64,000 nt of DNA from Limnoperna fortunei (taxonomy: Eukaryota; Mollusca; Bivalvia; Mytilida; Modiolidae), in NCBI GenBank assembly GCA_944474755.1, contig OX104115.1, positions 58,780,648-58,844,647 of the forward strand, given 5' to 3'. The position numbers and the translations under genes are program-made. Under the pieces are notes generated by a model. It ran no database searches. It was not told the DNA's origin and worked only from the letters and a program-made list of their open reading frames with translations. Shown in pieces: positions 57,525 through 64,000 of this stretch; position 1 is the first letter of the stretch, and each line of letters begins with the position of its first letter.

Positions 57525-59229
57525 TATCGGTAATTTTCAAAAAGAGTATTTTTTTGTAAATTTAGGCCATATTTTTTAAGGAACTACTTTTTTGGTCGAA
57601 GTGATCTGTGAAAAACGGTTTGCTACGTAATTTAGCGTCAACGTCATTCAATTGGAATGTGGCGTGATGAATGGACGTATTTTCATTGATCCTCCTGTAA
57701 GGCAAGTCTTTTTTTCATCGTTTATGTAATAGTTTGTGAATTAGAATCTTTTAAATGGGGTGGCACATTTTGTGTTTTTAATATTTTGCTCTTTGACGAA
57801 CCGTATTTCAAATTTATGTTGCCAATACCCAACGTTTCTGACCGATTTTCCAATTGAGTGTCAGTTTCAGCTTTTAATGTTTTCTATATTTTGTATTTTA
57901 TATCGTTATCATTTCTGGTAACTGTTTGGTGCTGTGTTATGTTTTATTTTCAGCACTTTGCAGTGGCCAGGGGAGATACGGTTTACACATCGTCATCATT
58001 TATTTATAAATTCCAATTGTAATTCCAATGCATAAATGCGATGAGTTGTAGGTTCTTGTGTATGCCGAATTTTCCTGCCGTAATAATCCTATTACAGTTT
58101 TGTGATTTGTCGGATTAACCACCAAAAATGGCGAGGTCATTTGCAAGTTCTTGTGGTGAAAGAATTTGGGATTGTCACTTGCTGTTAATGTTTGTGCAGT
58201 TTGCAGAGTTTTGTTCAGATTATTTAAACTGTATTATTGTTGTGTTCGTTTTCTTTTTTTTTGGGGGGGGGGTGGGGGTAGATTGTTTGTTTATTTAATC
58301 TTCCTTTCACGTTTGTTTATTTTTGAACATTCTGTTAGTTATTGTCACGAAATTATAGTTAGATTCCTCCGCAGCCTACTGACCCGATAAATTGTGTTGT
58401 TACTGACTTTATCACCGGGACACATCAAAGGGAATATGTACAAATTACCGATAATATTGTTTAAATTATTTGCTTTCACTAACATATTATAAATTCCATT
58501 ATTGTAAAAAAATATTTTGTACACAATATGTGCAAATTCTGGATTTGACTTTTTCCTATCCATGACAATGAGCAACTCGACGGGTGTCTAATTAGAGGCA
58601 GACATAGCTTACTCGTCAGCGGCAGATAAGTGCACCCATGACTATTATTGGGTTTGGGGGACTCGCTTTCTGTTTTTGTGTTGCGCTGTGTATGTTTTTC
58701 TATATCCGGATTTGTAACTTCATTGACTGTTGGCTCTTGTTGTTCGGTCGTTTGTTTGTGTGGCTTTTTGCATAGTATTTTCCTTAACGATGTTTTCTTT
58801 ATATTACTTACCACAGTAAGTTAATTGAGGATCTGTTGATTATTGAAAATGAGTCATAACCTTTGACATAATGCTTTTTTCGACACTAGAAAATATGAAT
58901 TATAAAATATGTTCTTTATGATGTAATTATTTGCGTATGCAACTAGGCATACTTACTGAACTATAATATTTTCTCAAATTAATTATTGAACAAAACTCTG
59001 ATTATTATTGCAAAATAAAACAACGTTAAATAAAAAGTAATGTAAGACTTTGTGTGATTTATTCGTGATCCCTTTTTATTATTATAAATATTATAACTAT
59101 AGTCAAATTAACGGTTGTAAATCGTTCAAAATTAAAAATGATAACTGGTCCTGCATTTTGTTATTATCGTAAATATCTGAATGAAATTGCTTACCGGTGA
59201 AAACTTGGTATCTAAAATTTGGTAATAGT
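57525..59229. other. No gene; repeat fragments
   Basis: 58074-58122 matches one end of the 26387-27089 element. 58260-58280 is a G-rich run. 58560-58640 resembles 3365-3450. Frames at 58166-58390 (+) and 58479-58814 (-) show no domain. Confidence 0.45.
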
Positions 59230-61160
59230 ATTTTGTCTTTATTTCTTTTCTTAACATTAAATTATAATTAAAAATTTACTCAACAATGTACAAAGTTTTT
59301 TGGCTACAAATTTTTGACAATAAGTCCGATGCGACGTGGATCGTGTTTATGTTATATAAAATATGTACCATATAAACTTTCTATACTATTAGTCAATTTT
59401 TACAGGTAATTTTTTACCCGATGTCTACAACAAATCATGTTTTTACTGATGTTACACTTTTTCTAAATAGTTTTTAGATGTTTTCGAATATTTTATTTGT
59501 GCATTTTTATGTAAGTGTATATTGATATACTACATTGTATACTCTCCAAAAAAGAACCGCATAGCTACTTTTTAATTGATAAAAAAGATTTTTTTATAAT
59601 TATTAATTAAAAGTTAAAGTGACAATCAAATCTTTATATGTACAGGTCATTTGAAATGGTTAAACGTTTTTTTCTCCCGATTTTGGCATATTGCCACATT
59701 ATTAAAAAGACCCTTGAAGTGCATTTGATGCGAAGTTTTAAAATACCACCAAAGAAATTTGTTGTCTTATCAATTTTCTTTTGGTAGCTTAAAAACGAAC
59801 AGGTTTGATGGTACAACTCGTCAAAACGTAAAATTTATGCTATGCTTCGGCTCGATACTGTTACAAGATACCTTCATCGGCTGAATTTAGGCTGGCGTCT
59901 CTCAAAGTGAGGTTGCCCGAATCGAGAATTTTAGCCAGACTACCAGTTTCAGACTATGGGTCCGATTCCAATAGACCGGTACTAATACTGACCCTTATAA
60001 AATTGTGGACCACGCATAATTACAGCACGGCATGACCAGTACATCCGGCTATTTCATGGCCGGTATTAAACAGTCACTGAAACAATAGCTCCCAAACTAT
60101 CAGAAACCGGCTTCAACAACATGGAATTAGACCCAATAGACCGTGTTTTGGAGCAATTTAGACCGTGATGTATAATGTTTATGACAAGCAACTTGAGTGC
60201 GTTGTTGGTTAATATTTTCCAAATCTGTTTGACATACTGAGTGTTTGAAATGTAGCTGAATAACTGCCCATCATTTATGAACAACAATAACAAATTGACA
60301 TGCACAAAATCAATTAGGATATTGGGTGAAATAATATATAAGACGTTTAGTGTAAACATATTATTATTTATGGAATTACATATAAAATTAATACATTTTA
60401 TACTATTTTAGGATCCAGAACAAGTCAGACTTATATTAATTCATTTCCAACATGAATAATTATTACATAATACTAATAATAATAGTACTCAAATGATCAA
60501 ACCTAAGGTACATCAGATACAAATAGCTTAGATGTTTTAAAAACAGTAGTGATAGTTAAAATAAATTGTAAGTATTAAAAATAACAGATGAATTCTTAGT
60601 GCCAAGAATATATATTCTCGAAATGTCCAAAATAGATTTTCCTCGTACGAAAAGTCATGCGAGCTGTATAATAATATCTTAATGGATAAGCGTTGGTGAT
60701 GATGGCAATATAATACTGACGTTGATTTAAAGAAAAAATGGACTGTGTAATAGGTAGTGGAATATTGTCTCAACATCTCTAAAAGTGGAATGACAACGCT
60801 ATATTTTCAACGAACAAGTCCCGGTTTAGTTAACTCAGGGTAATATCTGTTTGTATTACCTTTTCTCAACAACATAACTGTAACTGTTGTAGGGCCGTAC
60901 TCTGCGCAGACTTGCAAGATTATACTGACGGATGTAACTTAGTACTTTCAGGTATCGAATTCCAAGATCGTACAGTTGGATGCAGATATTAGTAGTGTTG
61001 CTTTTGTACGAACAAGTGTTATGGTGGCTCTATTAATAGTAATATGGCTGGGATGCCACTTAGTGCGTCTGGTATTAAATCAGAAATTATGTCGGGGTAA
61101 AACGAGGCTCATTGCTCGCTGAGTTTTAGCTGACCTAGTTTGGCTAAATTAATATAGGCG
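59230..61160. other. Module 2 tail and inter-module sequence
   Basis: 59230-59540 aligns with 20210-20600. 59541-61160 has no recognised gene or repeat. Confidence 0.45.
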
Positions 61161-62703
61161 GCTTCAGTATGTACCTTTTCCACTTTGTCTATAAGTGTTT
61201 TAATGTGGATTGGTGGTTTATTAAAATATACTTACATTCATCGACATATTTCTTTGAAGTTTCACACAGTGCATCAACGTGCCTTTTTTATTGTTCATCG
61301 TTTATAAAAATACTTTATGACATCTACTATTTAAGGATGAACAGACAAAAACTACACAATGTACTTAATAGTACATAAAAATATGTAAAGAAGTTTTTTA
61401 ATTATCATTTTTAGCTTTGAAATAACAACTTCATTTTCTGAATATATTTGAATTCTCTATAAAAGATTAACTTTTAAAAATGATATTGTAAGAATAATTT
61501 AAAATGCTATATAATTGAAAGAAATCATCTTCAAGGTCAGGTCTATGTTGTGTCCATGCTTTAACACTGACAAATGACTTAGATTTTAAATTTTGTTACA
61601 AATTTCGATTTTCATACAAGGTATAGAATTAATCTGACTATCATTATTATTTGAATACTAGATTTTACAAAATAGGTAACCAACTTATGCGCTTAAATCC
61701 TGGCAATCAAGTGCCAGGATGAGGATGTCACACAGACTTGGCACGGTCTATCGGACATTCATCACAATGCATTTTTTTAAAACATAGTCTTCAAGTCTTC
61801 CAGGATTTGTAAATATGAATTAATTCTCAATTTAGAAACGTTTTGTTCATGATTACAATACATTTTGATTAAGCAATCTTTTATTCTGGACACAAGCGCT
61901 TGAACTAAAAACCATACCATTCTAAAAATTCAAAGGAAAATCATTTGAGTTTAATATTTGTATATGTACAGTGAACTAAAAAAGGGGACTTTGTCTGTTT
62001 TTTTTCTATTTATTATCCAGTTGTTGAATTCAGTATATACTGATTCTGATTAGATGATCATATAGCATTTACCGACTAATTGCGTATGATGATCAACCAT
62101 TTTTACCAACACAACTCATACACTACAGTAATGGAAGCGGAAGGTTTGACATGTCATAAAACCTTGTTGAACAGACCATTTCTTTTGAAATGCATGTACG
62201 CAGTCGGGATGATTGCTGCAGTTGCTATATGTTTGAACGTTGGATTTAGATATGTGGATTGTGTTATTTGATAGTTTCATTGGTGTTCGTTTTTGATGTT
62301 ATTATCATCATCAAAGTTGAGTTATGGGAGTATGATGTCGTATAATTGTTTTCAAAGGGACTCCTTTGCTTGTTGTTGGTGGAGCTATGTTCTGCTTGAT
62401 TTAATGATATTGTCTACGACTTTTACTGCAGCGATTGAGGGATTAGTTTACAATCAACTATATTTCAGATCGTTTCTTTTATTTTATCAGTTATTGTGAA
62501 AAGATGTTTTGTAATATGGATTGATGCACTACAGCAAAAATTATTTTTAATGTTGAATGAATTTTTTATTTTTATTTTTGTAGAGATATCTGTTACAGAG
62601 TACAATAAAAATTAAATGAACAGATTGTGAACGAAAGTCTAAAGCCAAGGTTGGTAAAAAATTGCAATTTGATTTCTTTCTGTACTCCAATCCTAGTTTA
62701 GTG
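61161..62703. other. Start of module 3
   Basis: 61240-61345 (TTCACACAGTGCAT, then ATGACATCTACTATTTAAGG) aligns loosely with 1403-1500, then 62570-62703 leads into the copy C promoter. More diverged than modules 1 and 2 are from each other. Frames at 62080-62499 have no known domain. Confidence 0.45.
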
Positions 62704-62710
62704 TATTTAA
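62704..62710 (+). promoter_or_regulatory. TATA-like core promoter of copy C
   Basis: TATTTAA followed by GGCA, 67 bp upstream of the ATG at 62771. It is conserved though flanking sequence has diverged. Confidence 0.5.
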
Positions 62711-62770
62711 GGCACACTGAAGTAACTACTACTGCATATTCGTTTGATTCTTTTGTAAAGCTGATACAAA

Positions 62771-63538
62771 ATGGAAATCGTCAGAATATTTTTTGTTATC
62801 GTTGTTATTGTGATTAACTCTACAGTTTGCCAGACAGGTATGAACAATAGCGTATAGAAATCACAAAAATTACGTTTTAAACAAGCTAATGTAATATTAT
62901 ACTGAGAAAACATTTAGATTCATGATTACTATTCTTTTATTTGTTGTACTTTGTGTTGACACATCATGAACAAATATACAGTTAGTACAAAATCAGTCTA
63001 AACGTAAAGTATAAGTATATCTTCATTTTAGCTTTGCATCAGTTTGAAAAATCAACTACTGTTAATGAATAATTACAGGTGACAATGCAGCTGTTTTGGC
63101 GGCTATAGAACGCGTCGGGTCAATTGATCCGGAAACGTGTAAAATAGGTCCAGAAGTTACACTCGATGTCCTGCCAGATTACTCCATCTGGGATCCTCTG
63201 ACTCGAACACCCATTTTAACATCTAACCTGCTGACGGCGATTGTCCTGCAAAATAATGGTACCCTTAATTCGCTCACAGATAACGATTTTTACAACATGT
63301 GCAAGAACAATGTAATTGGGCAAAATAAACTATTTGCTTCGGACATAGCTGTCGAACCCGGTGTATATGCAAAATATCACGAATTTAGTCCTTATGCCTG
63401 GAGGGCTGACGGAAAAATAAACGCAGTAGATTTGAGTTTAACGTACAGTTACCTGAAACCCACAGTTGAATGGTACCAGGGGTCAAGGTCAAAAAATTAT
63501 AATAATGTAAAAGAAGAAACAACAAGTACAAAATTTAG
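62771..63538 (+). CDS. GPR158/179-like ectodomain protein, copy C (partial, exons 1-2)
   Basis: Exon 1 is 62771-62837 (67 nt, MEIVRIFFVIVVIVINSTVCQT split across the junction) with donor GTATGA. Exon 2 is 63079-63538 (460 nt, AATTACAG acceptor, GTAAGA donor), open throughout, with ETCKIG, NMCKNN and SPYAWRADGKIN. Relative to A it differs at scattered codons (for example AAIERVGS for DAIKNMGS) and has no lesion. Exon 3 should lie about 600 bp further, beyond the window end. A signal peptide and first part of a Cache domain are therefore all that is seen; the tail type is unknown. Confidence 0.8.
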
Positions 63539-64000
63539 GTAAGATATTCGTCATCCTTTCCTGTATTTCATTTTGTTTGATGAACATTCTTGTGCAAAAT
63601 CTCTTACATCGATATATAAATAAACGTACTCAGATCTTAATGAAGTGACACAAACTTATATCAACATTCTTTTTTGGTTTATTTTCAATGTTGTAATATT
63701 TCAACAACCAAAAAAAGAACAATTGTATACTACCTGTACTAGAACTATATTGTTAATGTGTATGGCATATAACGTTTGGTTGTCGTATTATTGTATCATC
63801 GATGCATTTGCTCTATCTTATAATTGACGCACGAAACGTTGACCAAGTATAGTTTGAAGTTACCTGCTACTCGTCTATCGATCGCTTAATGGAACGGATT
63901 AGCCGATATTTACATATTTGCATTCGGTCTTCATTTAAAGAACCCCAAATTATTCGTTTTCCACATACTCATTTGAAGCTGTTTCGCTTGCTAAGCAAAG
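63539..64000. other. Start of copy C intron 2
   Basis: Aligns with 6549-7010 and 49284-49730 (TAATGAAGTGACACAAACTT, GACCAAGTATAG, TTTGCATTCGG). No exon within it. The frame 63645-63827 is incidental. Confidence 0.6.

Larger units (their letters stand above)
42600..59540. repeat. Paralogous module 2
   Basis: Counterpart of module 1. It contains, in order, the Penelope fragment, gene B, a SINE-like stretch, a Penelope remnant, partial copy B' and the 59230-59540 tail. Differences from module 1: tandem 1.8-kb duplication, the 47690-48240 insertion, no hairpin element, no LINE 1. Confidence 0.7.

Noticed and set aside
62080..62499. Small membrane-protein genes upstream of copy C
   Set aside because: Short frames without domain, splice or promoter support in AT-rich sequence.

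Overview
The window is eukaryotic and AT-rich. It shows spliced genes with GT-AG introns, non-LTR and Penelope-like retrotransposon wrecks, foldback elements and satellite arrays. Several dispersed repeats look like those I associate with bivalve molluscs, for example the stretch ending in a GGGGTATAATAA-like tail near 38.5 kb and the GGCCATAACTC block near 47.7 kb. A marine bivalve, possibly a mussel, is the best guess. That assignment is inference from repeat style and gene family, not a database match.

The only convincing host genes are tandem copies of one family: a secreted protein built like the ectodomain of the orphan class C receptors GPR158/GPR179 (Cache domain plus Cys-rich EGF-like domain). 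It has an Asp/Ser-rich tail in place of the seven-helix region. Copy A (5815-10222, + strand) can be assembled as six phase-consistent exons encoding 442 residues. Copy B (48556-52194) has the same exon structure but carries two premature stops and an 11-bp deletion. Copy C (from 62771) shows intact exons 1 and 2 before the window ends. Behind A and behind B lie partial degenerate copies (A', 14052-15043; B', 54949-55980), each with a different short tail exon.

These copies sit in long paralogous modules. Module 1 runs from about 1 to 20.6 kb, module 2 from about 42.8 to 59.5 kb, and module 3 starts near 61.1 kb. Upstream sequence, introns, the gene, a downstream tRNA-derived SINE-like stretch, a Penelope-like RT remnant (minus strand) and the partial copy recur in the same order in modules 1 and 2. 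Comparing modules exposes later insertions, such as the giant-hairpin element at 628-1204, whose empty site is in module 2, and a CR1/jockey-like LINE at 15.8-19.8 kb.

Between modules 1 and 2 (20.6-42.8 kb) there is no recognisable host gene. The region holds a decayed LINE (about 23.5-29.5 kb) flanked by direct copies of a roughly 1.1-kb repeat. Inside the right-hand copy is the most striking object in the window: a 3.6-kb terminal-inverted-repeat element (29972-33577) whose arms are converging arrays of a 22-bp unit made of two small palindromes. The longer arm is organised into a higher-order repeat of about 439 bp. Further on are large hairpins, a satellite of about 53 bp and smaller minisatellites.

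The retrotransposon reading frames are all broken. No rRNA, canonical tRNA gene, CRISPR array or bacterial-type operon was seen.
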